Shown here one piece after another: positions 1 to 9,100 of a stretch of 64,000 nt of DNA (positions are counted from its first letter, which is position 1; each line of letters opens with the position of its first letter). The stretch is from NCBI GenBank assembly GCA_014193115.1, contig BJHQ01000001.1, positions 186,001 through 250,000 of the forward strand, written 5' to 3'. Both the position numbers and the translations under genes were made by a program. The notes below the pieces were generated by a model. It worked only from the letters and a program-made list of their open reading frames with translations. It was not told the origin of the DNA and did no database searches. This DNA is from Planctomycetota bacterium (GTDB taxonomy: Bacteria > Planctomycetota > UBA11346).

Positions 1-1
1 C

Positions 2-541
2 CGCAGCGACGTGCCGATCCTGGTCTATGCCTATATGAATCCGTTGCTGGCCTATGGCATCGAGCGCTTCGCTGCCGACGCGGTGGCGGCTGGGATCGAC
101 GGCGTCCTGCCCCTCGATCTGCCGCCCGAGGAGCAGCCCGAGCTGCGCGTCGCTCTGGCCCAGGCGGGCCTGGCGGTCGTGTGTCTGGTGGCGCCCACCA
201 CCACGCCGGCCCGGCGCACCTATCTGGCTGAACAAAGCCGTGGCTTTTTATACTACGTCTGCCGCCTGGGAGTGACCGGCGAGCGTACCGCGCTGCCCGA
301 CGACCTCGCCGCCCAGGTCGCCACGCTGAAGGCGGTCGCGATCTGTCCGGTGTGCATCGGCTTCGGCATCTCGACCCCGGAGCAGGCCGCCGACGCCGCT
401 CGTCACGGCGACGGCGCCATCGTCGGCAGCCATCTGGTGCGGCTGATCGAACGCCATGGCCGCGACCGCGACCTGGTCGACATCGTGTCGCGCCGGGCCG
501 GTGAACTCGCGGCGGCGGTGCACGCGGTGGGCGGCGCATGA
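2..541 (+). CDS. trpA: Tryptophan synthase alpha chain, 3' part
   Basis: TrpA cleaves indole-3-glycerol phosphate to indole and glyceraldehyde-3-phosphate and passes indole to TrpB, the last step of tryptophan synthesis. The window opens inside the gene, so about 179 C-terminal codons are visible. The N-terminal barrel strands with the catalytic Glu and Asp are outside. Visible family landmarks are VYAYMNPLL, the GIDGVLPLDLPPEE segment, the APTT turn, GFGIST (the phosphate-binding GFGI motif) and GAIVGSHLVRLIE near the C-terminus. The stop lies directly against a block of palindromic repeats. The next gene, tatC, is functionally unrelated, so the trp operon presumably ends here. The family call is firm; the true start cannot be seen. 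Confidence 0.93.
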   Translation, partial: RSDVPILVYAYMNPLLAYGIERFAADAVAAGIDGVLPLDLPPEEQPELRVALAQAGLAVVCLVAPTTTPARRTYLAEQSRGFLYYVCRLGVTGERTALPDDLAAQVATLKAVAICPVCIGFGISTPEQAADAARHGDGAIVGSHLVRLIERHGRDRDLVDIVSRRAGELAAAVHAVGGA

Positions 542-824
542 TCCGCCCCTGGCGGGAGCGCCGCAGGAGTGAGCGCGGCAGCGCCGAGCGCTGGCTGGGA
601 GCGCCGAGCGCCAGCTCGGCAGGGTTGGGTTTCCGTGTTCCGGCCGGCGACGATGTCGGAGTGGGATCACGCCAGGTTTCGCAGGCCGAGCAGGCGCTCG
701 GCGCTCCCAGGTTTCGGCATCCGGCCGGCGACGGCGTCGGCGTTGGATCACGCCAAGTTTCGCAGGCCGAGCTGGCGCTCGGCGCTGCCAGGTTCGGCGC
801 TGCCAGGTTCGGCGCTGCTCGCTC
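542..824. repeat. Palindromic repeat block between trpA and tatC
   Basis: No gene is credible here although several frames are open. The block begins with copies of the GCCGAGCGCCAGCTCGGC palindrome preceded by GGGAGC. Two degenerate direct copies of about 82 bp follow, starting near 629 and 711. Each contains a CCGGCCGGCGACG segment, a GGATCACGCCA segment and a GCAGGCCGAGC...GCTCGGCGCT palindrome. The block ends with two short GCTGCCAGGTTCGGC repeats immediately before the tatC start. The same palindrome recurs at 2811-3086, 43614-43885 and 50216-50360. It may act as a REP-like element or a terminator after trpA; neither role can be proven from sequence. Confidence 0.85.
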
Positions 825-1679
825 ATGATCCGGCTGCCCCTCGATGTTCCGATGCCGCTGGGCGATCACCTCGACGAGCTGCGTCGGCTGATCTGGACGC
901 CGCTGATCGCCTTCGGCGTGCTGTTCGTCGCCGCGTTCAGCCTGCTCCATTGGCTGCGCATGATCTATGTCTGGCCCCTGGCCCGGGGCATCCAGATCGC
1001 CGCTGGCTGGGATCCCGCTGGCGTCGAACGCTGCGGGTTGCCCTCCACCATCGACCCGTGGAACCCTGCCGGGCTGCACCTGCTCGATGTCCTGTCGATC
1101 GGGGAAAGCGTGTGGAATTCGGTCCATCTCGCGACCATGGCGGCGCTCGCCCTGACCTTGCCGATCTTCCTCTGGCAGCTCTGGCGGTTCATCGCCGTCG
1201 GCCTGCACGACAACGAGCGCGCCCTGGGATTTCTGTTGCTGCCGATGGGCGTGATCTTCTTTTACTGTGGCGGCCTGTTCGGCTATCTGGTGGGCATCCC
1301 TTATGCCATCGCCTGGTTCATCTCGTGGTCGGCGGCGGACCCGATCGTCAACGAGATCCGTTTCCGAATGACCGATTATCAGGCCACGTTCTTCAACTGG
1401 ACGCTGATCTTCGGTGGTCTGCTCGACATCCCGTGGGCGATCATGGTCCTGGTCCGGGTGCGGGTCGTGACCGTCGCCTTCCTCGGCCGGCAGCGGCGAT
1501 TCGCGGTGTTCGGCGCGGTGGTTCTCGCCGGGGCCTTGGCCCCAGACGCCATGTCGATGGCCATCGTCGCCCCGCCGCTCTATGCGCTGTTCGAGATCGG
1601 CCTGCTGTTCGCCTGGTTGATCGACTGGGATGCCCGGCGCAAAGCCCGGGCCGTGGCCAGACGGGAAAACGCCGAATGA
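825..1679 (+). CDS. tatC: Sec-independent protein translocase TatC
   Basis: TatC is the integral membrane receptor of the twin-arginine translocon, which exports folded proteins. The 284-residue protein has the N-terminal signature GDHLDELRR and six hydrophobic segments. It also shows the QLWRFIAVGLHDNER segment (family form QxWxFxxPGLxxxE) and the LAPDAMSM motif (family form TPDxxSQ) before the last two membrane spans. The loop between spans 1 and 2 looks longer than usual. The ATG at 825 follows the repeat block directly and has no clear ribosome-binding site; ATG 852, giving MPLGDHLDEL, is an alternative start. No tatA or tatB is nearby. proB begins 15 bases after the stop and is probably co-transcribed. 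Confidence 0.92.
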   Translation: MIRLPLDVPMPLGDHLDELRRLIWTPLIAFGVLFVAAFSLLHWLRMIYVWPLARGIQIAAGWDPAGVERCGLPSTIDPWNPAGLHLLDVLSIGESVWNSVHLATMAALALTLPIFLWQLWRFIAVGLHDNERALGFLLLPMGVIFFYCGGLFGYLVGIPYAIAWFISWSAADPIVNEIRFRMTDYQATFFNWTLIFGGLLDIPWAIMVLVRVRVVTVAFLGRQRRFAVFGAVVLAGALAPDAMSMAIVAPPLYALFEIGLLFAWLIDWDARRKARAVARRENAE

Positions 1680-1694
1680 GCCGATCCGTCTGAC

Positions 1695-2798
1695 ATGACC
1701 CCGCGCAGTGTCGTCCTCAAGATCGGCAGCAACGCCCTGGTCGGCGGCGATGGCCGGATCGATCAGGAATTCCTGGCCTCCTTGGCGGCCCAGGTGGCCG
1801 CGGTGCGGGCTGCCGGCTGGCGGGCGGCGATCGTCACCAGCGGCGCGGTGGCCTCCGGAGTGGCCCGGCTCGGTCTCGACCGCCGGCCGCCCGGGCTGGC
1901 CGAACGCCAGGCCCTGGCCGCCATCGGCCAGATCGGCTTGGTCCACCGCTGGGAATCCGCCCTGGCCGCCCAGGGCGTGGTGGCGGCCCAACTGCTGCTG
2001 ACCCACGACGATTTCACCGAGCGCGAGCGCTACCTGAACCTGTGCGCCACGGTCGATGCCCTGGTCGCCTTCGGGGCGGTGCCGGTGATCAACGAGAACG
2101 ACCCGATCGCGGTCCAGGAACTGACCGTCGGTGACAATGACCGGCTCAGCGCCCTGATCGCCGCCCAGCTCGGCGCCGATCGCCTGGTGCTGCTCACCGA
2201 CATCGACGGGGTGTACGACGCCGACCCGCGCACCCATCCCCAGGCGAAACGGATGGAGGTCATCCCGGCGGTGACGCCGACGGTGCTCGCCGCCGCTGGC
2301 GAAGCCTCGGCTCGGGGCCGGGGCGGCATGCGCAGCAAGCTTGAGGCCGCCCGCCTGGCTGCCGGCGCCGGAGTGACCACCCACATCGCCCTGGCCAGAG
2401 CCGAGCGGATCCTGCCCCGGCTGCTCGGCGATGAACCGGTTGGCACCCGCATCCCCGGCCGTGGCCAGCGCGCCGATTCGCGGCGGCGCTGGCTGGCGGT
2501 GGCGCGCAAGGCCAAAGGCCGGATCCACGTCGATGCCGGCGCGGTCGCCGCTCTGACCGCCCGTGGCCGCAGCCTGCTCCCCGCCGGGATCACCGCGGTG
2601 GACGGCCGGTTCCAACGCGGCGACACGGTGGCGATCCTCGGCCCCGACGGCGACGAGCTGGCCCGCGGCCTGGCCAGCCTGTCGGCTGAGGAGCTCGGAA
2701 AAATCGCAGGGAAACGCCTGGACAGCGCGGCCCAGCTGCTCGGCTATGCGCTGCCTCCGGCGGCGGTCCACCGCGATAATTTGCTGCTGCTGACCTGA
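1695..2798 (+). CDS. proB: Glutamate 5-kinase with C-terminal PUA domain
   Basis: ProB phosphorylates glutamate to gamma-glutamyl phosphate, the first and feedback-regulated step of proline synthesis. The 367-residue length matches the full-length family. The amino-acid kinase domain (about 1-255) shows KIGSNALVG, VTSGAVASG, INENDPIAVQE, GDNDRLSALIA, LLTDIDGVYDADPR and GRGGMRSKLEAA. The PUA domain (about 275-355) begins at KGRIHVDAGAV and contains LPAGITAVDG and FQRGDTVAI. It lies 15 bases behind tatC. proA is not adjacent. The gene is convergent with ribB across a palindrome array. Confidence 0.96.
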   Translation: MTPRSVVLKIGSNALVGGDGRIDQEFLASLAAQVAAVRAAGWRAAIVTSGAVASGVARLGLDRRPPGLAERQALAAIGQIGLVHRWESALAAQGVVAAQLLLTHDDFTERERYLNLCATVDALVAFGAVPVINENDPIAVQELTVGDNDRLSALIAAQLGADRLVLLTDIDGVYDADPRTHPQAKRMEVIPAVTPTVLAAAGEASARGRGGMRSKLEAARLAAGAGVTTHIALARAERILPRLLGDEPVGTRIPGRGQRADSRRRWLAVARKAKGRIHVDAGAVAALTARGRSLLPAGITAVDGRFQRGDTVAILGPDGDELARGLASLSAEELGKIAGKRLDSAAQLLGYALPPAAVHRDNLLLLT

Positions 2799-2810
2799 GC
2801 TGGCCGGAAG

Positions 2811-3086
2811 CTCCTGGGAGCGCCGAGCGCCAGCTCGGCCCGAACGAGGTATTCAAACTCCATTCCAGCCGAGCCGTTGTATGGCGCTCCAAGCCCAGCC
2901 CAACTCAAGCCCAGCCGAGCAGGCGCTCGGCGCTCCCAGCCAAGCTCAGCCCAGCTCAAGCCCAGCCGAGCAGGCGCTCGGCGCTCCCGGCCCAGCCTAG
3001 CTCAAGCCCAGCCGAGCAGGAGCTCGGCGCTCCCAGCCCAGCCCAGCCGAGCAGGCGCTCGGCGCTCCCAGCCCACGGCGCTCCGG
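2811..3086. repeat. Array of palindromic repeats between convergent proB and ribB
   Basis: The first element is in one orientation (GGGAGC then GCCGAGCGCCAGCTCGGC, 2817-2840). At least four follow in the other orientation (GCCGAGCAGGCGCTCGGCGC then TCCC, or close variants) near 2920, 2970, 3013 and 3050. Elements are separated by CAAGCCCAGCC-type spacers. Each unit can form a 6-7 bp stem. The array fills the gap between two convergent genes, where a bidirectional terminator would be expected. Open frames through it are repeat artefacts. Confidence 0.88.
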
Positions 3087-3087
3087 G

Positions 3088-4194
3088 TCATTCCCCTGGC
3101 CGGACTCGGCCGACCACTTCCAGGCCGTGGCCCGAGAGCGCGGTCAGGTGGCGGTCGGCGCCGGTGATCAGGCGCATTTTGCGCACACCGAGATGATGTA
3201 AAATCTGCGCTCCGGTGCCGTAGTCGCGGGTGTCCATGCCGGACACCTGGGGCAGGCTGGGATCGGCCAGGCGGCGCAGGGCCGCGGGCAGGCTGCGTCC
3301 TCCTGGATCGCGCATCACCAGGAAAACACCGTCGCCGCTGGCGGCGAGCTGGCGGAGCAAACTTTGGGGCGGAAGCGCGCCCTCGCAGCCGAACAGGTCG
3401 CGGAGCGTGGATTCCTGCTGCACCCGGACCAGCACCGGGTCGTTGACCTCGGTGCCCGGGCCCAGCCGATCGCCGGCGACCAGGGCCAGATGGTGGTCGC
3501 CGGTGACGGTGCTGCGATAGGCGAACGCCGTGAAGCGACCGGCCTCGGTCGTGACCTGGGACTGGGCGACGAGCTCGACCAGCCGTTCCTTGCGCTCGCG
3601 CCAGGCGATCAGATCGGCCACCGAACACAGCGGAAGACCGTGTTCTTGGGCATAGACGATCAGATCAGGCACCCGGGCCATGGTCCCGTCGGGCTTCATG
3701 ATCTCGCAGATCACCGCCGCCGGAGTCAGCCCCGCCAACCGGCACAGATCGACGCTGGCCTCGGTCTGGCCGGCCCGCACCAGCACGCCGCCGTCCCGGG
3801 CGCGCAGCGGAAACACATGGCCCGGAGTGATGATGTCCTGGGGCCGGGAATCGGCGGCGATGGCGACCTGGATGGTCCGCGCCCGGTCGGCGGCGCTGAT
3901 CCCGGTGGTGACGCCTTCGCGGGCTTCGATCGACAAGGTGAACGCGGTGCCGAAGCGCGAGGCGTTGACGCTGGTCATCAGCGGCAGGCCGAGCCGGTCG
4001 AGCAGCGCGCCTTCCATCGCCAGGCAGATCAGGCCGCAGGCCTTGGTCGCCATGAACGCGACCGCCTGGGCATCGGCGTACTCCGCTGCGATCACCAGAT
4101 CGCCTTCGTTTTCGCGGTCTTCGTCATCGACCAGGATGATCATGCGCTTGGCGCGCAGGGCGGCGATGGCGTCGGGAATGGGGGCGAAAGGCAT
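3088..4194 (-). CDS. ribB: 3,4-dihydroxy-2-butanone 4-phosphate synthase with a degenerate RibA-type domain
   Basis: RibB converts ribulose-5-phosphate to the four-carbon precursor of riboflavin. Residues 1-200 carry DDEDRENEGDL (acidic metal-binding region), TTGISAADRARTI and VICEIMKPDGTMAR. In the TEA segment the residue aligned with the usual metal-binding His reads Gln (RAGQTEASVDL). The C-terminal part (about 205-368) aligns with GTP cyclohydrolase II, ending DYGTGAQILHHLGVRKMR. It lacks the three zinc-binding cysteines (the place reads QQESTLRDLFGCEGAL) and the GRGIG loop, so cyclohydrolase activity is unlikely. A separate ribA is expected elsewhere. The start overlaps the vapC stop as TGATG. 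It is the last gene of an apparent vapB-vapC-ribB unit. Confidence 0.93.
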   Translation of the reverse strand: MPFAPIPDAIAALRAKRMIILVDDEDRENEGDLVIAAEYADAQAVAFMATKACGLICLAMEGALLDRLGLPLMTSVNASRFGTAFTLSIEAREGVTTGISAADRARTIQVAIAADSRPQDIITPGHVFPLRARDGGVLVRAGQTEASVDLCRLAGLTPAAVICEIMKPDGTMARVPDLIVYAQEHGLPLCSVADLIAWRERKERLVELVAQSQVTTEAGRFTAFAYRSTVTGDHHLALVAGDRLGPGTEVNDPVLVRVQQESTLRDLFGCEGALPPQSLLRQLAASGDGVFLVMRDPGGRSLPAALRRLADPSLPQVSGMDTRDYGTGAQILHHLGVRKMRLITGADRHLTALSGHGLEVVGRVRPGE

Positions 4195-4640
4195 CAGGTG
4201 CGATCGAAGACGAGGTGGTGCCAGGTGAGGCCATGGGGAACGAATCGGGCGAAATCGCTGTCGCGGGTGACCCAGGTGCAGCCGTGGGCGATGGCGACTG
4301 CGGCGTGCTGAGCATCCGCCGCCAGCTTCGCCCGGGAATTGGTCTTGCGGATCAGCTCAAGGGTCAGTGCGAGATGGCCGACCCCGGGCTCGATCACCCG
4401 GCAGGTGGGCAGGGCTATCAGATTATCGATGATCGCCTGGACGACTGGCAGGGGAGACGGTTTGCCTTCGGTAAGAGCCGAATTGGTGACCACACGTATG
4501 AAGCCGATGGCCACCAGGGATGAGAGCGCAAAAGGGGCTGGCCCCGCCGTCATCTTCTCGAACCAATCCAGATACTGACCGTGCCCAAGGATTTTCGACC
4601 GATGGGCATAGACCAGGATGTTGACATCCGGCATCAACAT
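4194..4640 (-). CDS. VapC-type PIN-domain toxin
   Basis: A 148-residue PIN-domain protein, the usual size for VapC ribonuclease toxins that cleave tRNA or rRNA and are held inactive by their VapB. The N-terminus PDVNILVYA carries the first acidic residue (Asp5). The C-terminal part shows Asp109 (KLAADAQHAAVA) and Asp127/Asp129 (TRDSDFARF). The second acidic position of the canonical PIN quartet is not obvious: the place reads SSLVAIGFIRVVTN, with no Glu. The start overlaps the antitoxin stop (TGATG); Met3 at 4634 is an equally plausible start. The stop overlaps the ribB start in the same way. The toxin call rests on fold and on pairing with the upstream antitoxin-like gene. Confidence 0.85.
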   Translation of the reverse strand: MLMPDVNILVYAHRSKILGHGQYLDWFEKMTAGPAPFALSSLVAIGFIRVVTNSALTEGKPSPLPVVQAIIDNLIALPTCRVIEPGVGHLALTLELIRKTNSRAKLAADAQHAAVAIAHGCTWVTRDSDFARFVPHGLTWHHLVFDRT

Positions 4641-4894
4641 CAGATGCGACCTGCCCAGATTTCGACGTCATCCTCAGCCTCGGAAAAGCGCGCGGGATCG
4701 AGGGGAATCGGTTTGTCACTGGGATTCCCGTAGACCAGCATCTTGAACCGGGCCGGCTTGGGCTTGGTTTCCGCCTGCTCGACATATTGCCTGAGCAGAT
4801 CGTTGACGATCGCGCTGAGCGACCGATGTGACGCCGCGGCAAGCTGCTTGGCGCGGACCAGCAGGCGGTCATCAAGGATCATCGTGGTGCGCAT
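4640..4894 (-). CDS. VapB-type ribbon-helix-helix antitoxin
   Basis: An 84-residue protein starting MRTTMILDDRLL, the typical start of ribbon-helix-helix antitoxins: a beta strand, then helices DRLLVRAKQLAAASHRS and LSAIVNDLLRQYVEQ. The C-terminal tail (KPKPARFKMLVYGNPSD onward) would bind the toxin. The reading frame stays open upstream to 4975. I prefer the ATG at 4894 because it gives the family N-terminus and sits directly behind a promoter-like sequence. VapB proteins neutralise VapC and repress their own operon. The stop is coupled to vapC by TGATG. Confidence 0.82.
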   Translation of the reverse strand: MRTTMILDDRLLVRAKQLAAASHRSLSAIVNDLLRQYVEQAETKPKPARFKMLVYGNPSDKPIPLDPARFSEAEDDVEIWAGRI

Positions 4895-4900
4895 GTCCGG

Positions 4901-4927
4901 AGCATATCCGCACGCATATGTATGCAA
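4901..4927 (-). promoter_or_regulatory. Possible vapBC promoter and operator
   Basis: Read on the minus strand there is TTGCAT (4927-4922), a 15-base spacer and TATGCT (4906-4901), ending six bases before the vapB ATG. If used, the mRNA would be nearly leaderless. An inverted repeat GCATA-TG-TATGC (4914-4925) overlaps the -35 and spacer. That is where an autoregulating VapB would bind. The spacer is shorter than the optimal 17, so this is only a candidate. Confidence 0.3.
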
Positions 4928-5099
4928 CGCGGCGGCGCGATGGACCACGAACCCGATGCCCAGGCAGGCACACATGGGATGGAGTGGTGGAATGCTCGAA
5001 GTTCAGCGGTCACGGGCGATCACCCTTGCGCAGAGGCATCGTTGATTCAGCGTCAGCACCTTCACCCACCAACCCCACCTTTCCATCAGGGACCTTGGC

Positions 5100-6266
<1,167 letters not shown>

Positions 6267-6311
6267 GGGTGGCGACGATTCAGGATTGCCTGTAGAATAC
6301 TAATAGCGACA

Positions 6312-6333
6312 GGTAAAAAAATGTTTTTTAACC
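6312..6333. promoter_or_regulatory. AT-rich inverted repeat upstream of the XRE-ImmA/IrrE gene
   Basis: GGTAAAAAAA (6312-6321) and TTTTTTAACC (6324-6333) form a near-perfect inverted repeat (9 of 10 pairs) with a 2-base centre, 68 bases before the XRE gene start. It could be the operator of the HTH protein encoded downstream. It could also work as a weak A/T-stem terminator for the upstream oxidoreductase gene. It lies where base composition drops sharply from the GC-rich chromosome. Confidence 0.4.
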
Positions 6334-6401
6334 GTAGAGACCTATGACTTCGTGAAGCTCAATGACCATGGAATCACCTCCGTTAAGTTAAGGCTAAAGG
6401 G

Positions 6402-7508
6402 ATGAATCCTACCATTTTTATTTGGGCAAGGTCGCGCGCCGGTCTAACCAATAAACAAATTGCCAAGCGGCTTAAAATAAGCGAAGAAGAAATAAATAAA
6501 TGGGAATCAGGCATATCGACACCAAGCTATGACCAAATGGAAATTCTTGCCTACGATCTATTGAACATTCCACTGGCTGGGCTTTTTACCGACGAAGCGC
6601 CAAAAGAGTTGGACGTGCGCGGAAAATTTAGATATTTATTTAAGTCTGATTTTGATATCATTGAAAAATCAGTCTTCGATGTCATCGAAAAAACGAATTA
6701 TTTTCAATCGGTCATTGAAGAAATAATTGGCATTGGCGAAAAATTTAACTTAAATAACATACTAAATAGTAATGCCAGTGATTCTGCCTTGATTATCAAA
6801 TCAATAATAAGATGGGACAAGATAAAAAAAGACAATAAATCCCCTGATCTTAGACTTGAGGCACTACGCGAGGCCTTGTCAAATATTAAGATTTATGTCT
6901 TTAAGGACGCATACAAGAGCGAAATAATTTCAGGATTTTGCCTGCCCTCCGAAACAGCTCCGGTTATATCTATCAACAATTCGACGACTGGGAATCGTCA
7001 GATATTTACATTGCTTCACGAGTTAACTCATGTATTTTTGGGCACGCCAAGTATCGAGTTCAAGGACCAGGGGAACATAAAAAATCTTGACAAAAACAAA
7101 AGATCAGAAGAAATATTTTGCAATAAAGTCGCATCTGAAATACTTGTTCCCTTCAGCGAATTAGAACGACTTAACTTAAGGCGTTCAGACATCACTGCGG
7201 AAAAATACCAAGAGCTGGCTGATTATTTTGGCGTAAGTCGCCATGTTATTTCAATTAAGCTTTCAGAAATGGGCTTAATTTTAGGCACGGAAAATGAAAC
7301 CAATCTTATAAATTGGAACCTAGAATTCCGAAAGGCCGCCCGGTCCAATGGTACTGGGAATTATTATTACAACAAAAGATTGTACCTCGGTAAAAGTTAT
7401 ATTTCTTTAATTGTAAAAAATTACATCGAAGGTAAATTGGACAAAAATGAAGCCGCTCGAAATCTCAAAGTTAAATATGAAAATTTCGACAGACTTATTG
7501 GCGCATAA
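6402..7508 (+). CDS. XRE-family HTH protein with ImmA/IrrE metallopeptidase domain (putative antitoxin)
   Basis: The 368-residue protein begins with an XRE helix-turn-helix (about 5-60; TNKQIAKRLKISEEEINKW). In the middle is an ImmA/IrrE (COG2856) zinc-peptidase domain with an HELTH motif near residue 206-210, matching HExxH, and a downstream SEEIFCNKVASEILVP segment typical of the family. Such proteins combine DNA binding with proteolysis. They often sit directly upstream of a DUF4411 PIN toxin, where they act as antitoxin and repressor. The next gene follows with no gap (TAAATG). The gene is far more AT-rich than its surroundings and uses many A/T-ending codons, which indicates recent horizontal acquisition. 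The ATG at 6402 follows AAGG- and AAAGGG-type sites. Confidence 0.9.
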   Translation: MNPTIFIWARSRAGLTNKQIAKRLKISEEEINKWESGISTPSYDQMEILAYDLLNIPLAGLFTDEAPKELDVRGKFRYLFKSDFDIIEKSVFDVIEKTNYFQSVIEEIIGIGEKFNLNNILNSNASDSALIIKSIIRWDKIKKDNKSPDLRLEALREALSNIKIYVFKDAYKSEIISGFCLPSETAPVISINNSTTGNRQIFTLLHELTHVFLGTPSIEFKDQGNIKNLDKNKRSEEIFCNKVASEILVPFSELERLNLRRSDITAEKYQELADYFGVSRHVISIKLSEMGLILGTENETNLINWNLEFRKAARSNGTGNYYYNKRLYLGKSYISLIVKNYIEGKLDKNEAARNLKVKYENFDRLIGA

Positions 7509-7967
7509 ATGATTTACATAATTGACACCAATGTTTTTAGGGTCGTTGAACATTATTATCCCGACCGATTTGCCTCGTTTTGGTCAGATTTTAATTCTCT
7601 AACGGCCAGCAGTCGGATAATAAGCGTAAGGGAAGTATACAGGGAAATATTAAGATCGGGGTGGAAAGATTACATGAAAGCCTACATTGATAAAAATATC
7701 GACATTTTCCAAAAGCCATGCAGCGCGCAAATGGAAATTGTCGCTAAAATAATGAAAGATTCAAGATTCAAGGATTTCGTGAGAAAAAAACAATGGCTGG
7801 ACGGTGCTCCAGTTGCCGACCCCTTCCTTGTTGCTGCGGGTGCTATATTGCAAAACACCATTGTTGTGTCACAGGAAAATTCAAAAATGCCCGAAGTCTG
7901 TACTCATTTCGGGGTAAAGTGCATTCAAATTCGCGAGTTAATGGAACGGGAACAGTGGCAGTATTAA
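7509..7967 (+). CDS. DUF4411 family PIN-like toxin
   Basis: A 152-residue protein starting MIYIIDTNVFR, the first strand and Asp of a PIN domain. SVREVYREIL places Glu at the second acidic position. A later APVADPFLVAAGAI segment supplies a further Asp, followed by IVVSQEN. This pattern and length match DUF4411, a family regularly encoded directly after an XRE-ImmA/IrrE protein. Its predicted activity is ribonucleolytic, restrained by the upstream protein. The ATG abuts the stop of the upstream gene, so the two are almost certainly one transcript. It shares the low GC content of its partner. Confidence 0.85.
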   Translation: MIYIIDTNVFRVVEHYYPDRFASFWSDFNSLTASSRIISVREVYREILRSGWKDYMKAYIDKNIDIFQKPCSAQMEIVAKIMKDSRFKDFVRKKQWLDGAPVADPFLVAAGAILQNTIVVSQENSKMPEVCTHFGVKCIQIRELMEREQWQY

Positions 7968-8031
7968 GTTAGTAGGTTTGGCCTCACCTGCGCATTAATC
8001 CATTTCCAGCCACCAAATCAAAGGTCATCAT

Positions 8032-9054
8032 ATGGAAAATCTGATACTAAAAATTTTCTCTATTGTTTTATGGTTGATAATTATTTGCGGATCATGCCAG
8101 ATGTCAGCTCAAGAAGACGTACGCCCACGATCGCTTGTTGGGGCAATTCGCTGGGATGCTTGGCATGGTGATGTCGACGGGCCAGGTTCACCTGGATTGG
8201 CCGTAGAACGTTCTCTTGGACCAGCACATTGGCATTATCGACTCCCGTTTTTTGCCAAGGTCGTGGGTGAAAACACAGTGGAAGCACGGGCCAATACGCA
8301 AAAGATCATGGACGAAGAGATCACTTATGCCAGTAACGCTCACTTGGATTACTGGGCGTTCCTTACCTATGCGCCAAAATCAGCCATGAGCATTGGTATG
8401 CAACTGTACCTTTCGAGTTCTCTGAAATCCAAGATGAAATTTTGCCTGATATGTCACCATATTCGCGAGTCGCCAGAGGAAGTCGAAAGACTAGTTGGCT
8501 ATATCAAAGATCCGCAGCATGTGCGTGTCCTTGACGACAGACCGCTGGTCTATGTCTTTCAGTGCAAAGCAAAACGGGCGTTTTTCGATGCACTCAGCAA
8601 GGCACTTGGCGAAGCCGGAATCAAGCCTCCTTTTCTCGTCGATATGGGCAACAATCAGTCCGGTATCACGTTTGACGCGGTGAGTTCGTACTTGGGAACC
8701 CAAAAGAATGACTGGGATAAGCAAAAGAAGCAAGGTCGTCTGGTGATTCCATCCATAACCGGCGAAGACAACCGCGACCCTCGGGTTGAGAATCCGGTCC
8801 CTTGGGAGGGCGGCGGCAAGGGGAAACCAGTGCAGGTCGGCCCCCGGAAGACACCAAAAGAAATCGCAACCAGTATTGCCGGAAAAGTAGCATCGGCCCT
8901 CGAATGGAACAAATCCAATCCCGATGCGGGTAAGGCAAATGCCGTCATCATCTATGCTTGGAACGAATTTGACGAAGGCGGCTGGATCTGCCCCACCATT
9001 TCCGAAGGGACCAACCGATTGGATGCGATTCGTTCCGTATTGGAGAAAAAATGA
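8032..9054 (+). CDS. Secreted GH99/WbsX-like protein
   Basis: A 340-residue protein with an N-terminal hydrophobic export segment (about 5-25, ending near GSCQMSAQ). The Cys there does not make a canonical lipobox. The mature part opens RSLVGAIRWDAWHGD, contains HLDYWAFLTYAP, and ends with AVIIYAWNEFDEGGWICPT. The last motif is characteristic of the TIM-barrel GH99-like/WbsX group seen in glycan-related loci, where it carries acidic active-site residues. GC content is intermediate between the upstream toxin-antitoxin pair and the chromosome. An AAAGG ribosome-binding site lies seven bases before the ATG. The substrate is unknown; the fold call is moderately secure. Confidence 0.65.
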   Translation: MENLILKIFSIVLWLIIICGSCQMSAQEDVRPRSLVGAIRWDAWHGDVDGPGSPGLAVERSLGPAHWHYRLPFFAKVVGENTVEARANTQKIMDEEITYASNAHLDYWAFLTYAPKSAMSIGMQLYLSSSLKSKMKFCLICHHIRESPEEVERLVGYIKDPQHVRVLDDRPLVYVFQCKAKRAFFDALSKALGEAGIKPPFLVDMGNNQSGITFDAVSSYLGTQKNDWDKQKKQGRLVIPSITGEDNRDPRVENPVPWEGGGKGKPVQVGPRKTPKEIATSIAGKVASALEWNKSNPDAGKANAVIIYAWNEFDEGGWICPTISEGTNRLDAIRSVLEKK

Positions 9055-9100
9055 AAAACCCGGCGATGCTCCTGCTCCGTTGAGATTGGTCTACAAGGCT

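Noticed and set aside
569..1693. Long plus-strand ORF (374 codons) across the repeat block and tatC
   Set aside because: It reads repeats and then a shifted frame of tatC; composition is Arg/Pro/Ala-rich with no protein motif, while tatC is clear in the other frame.
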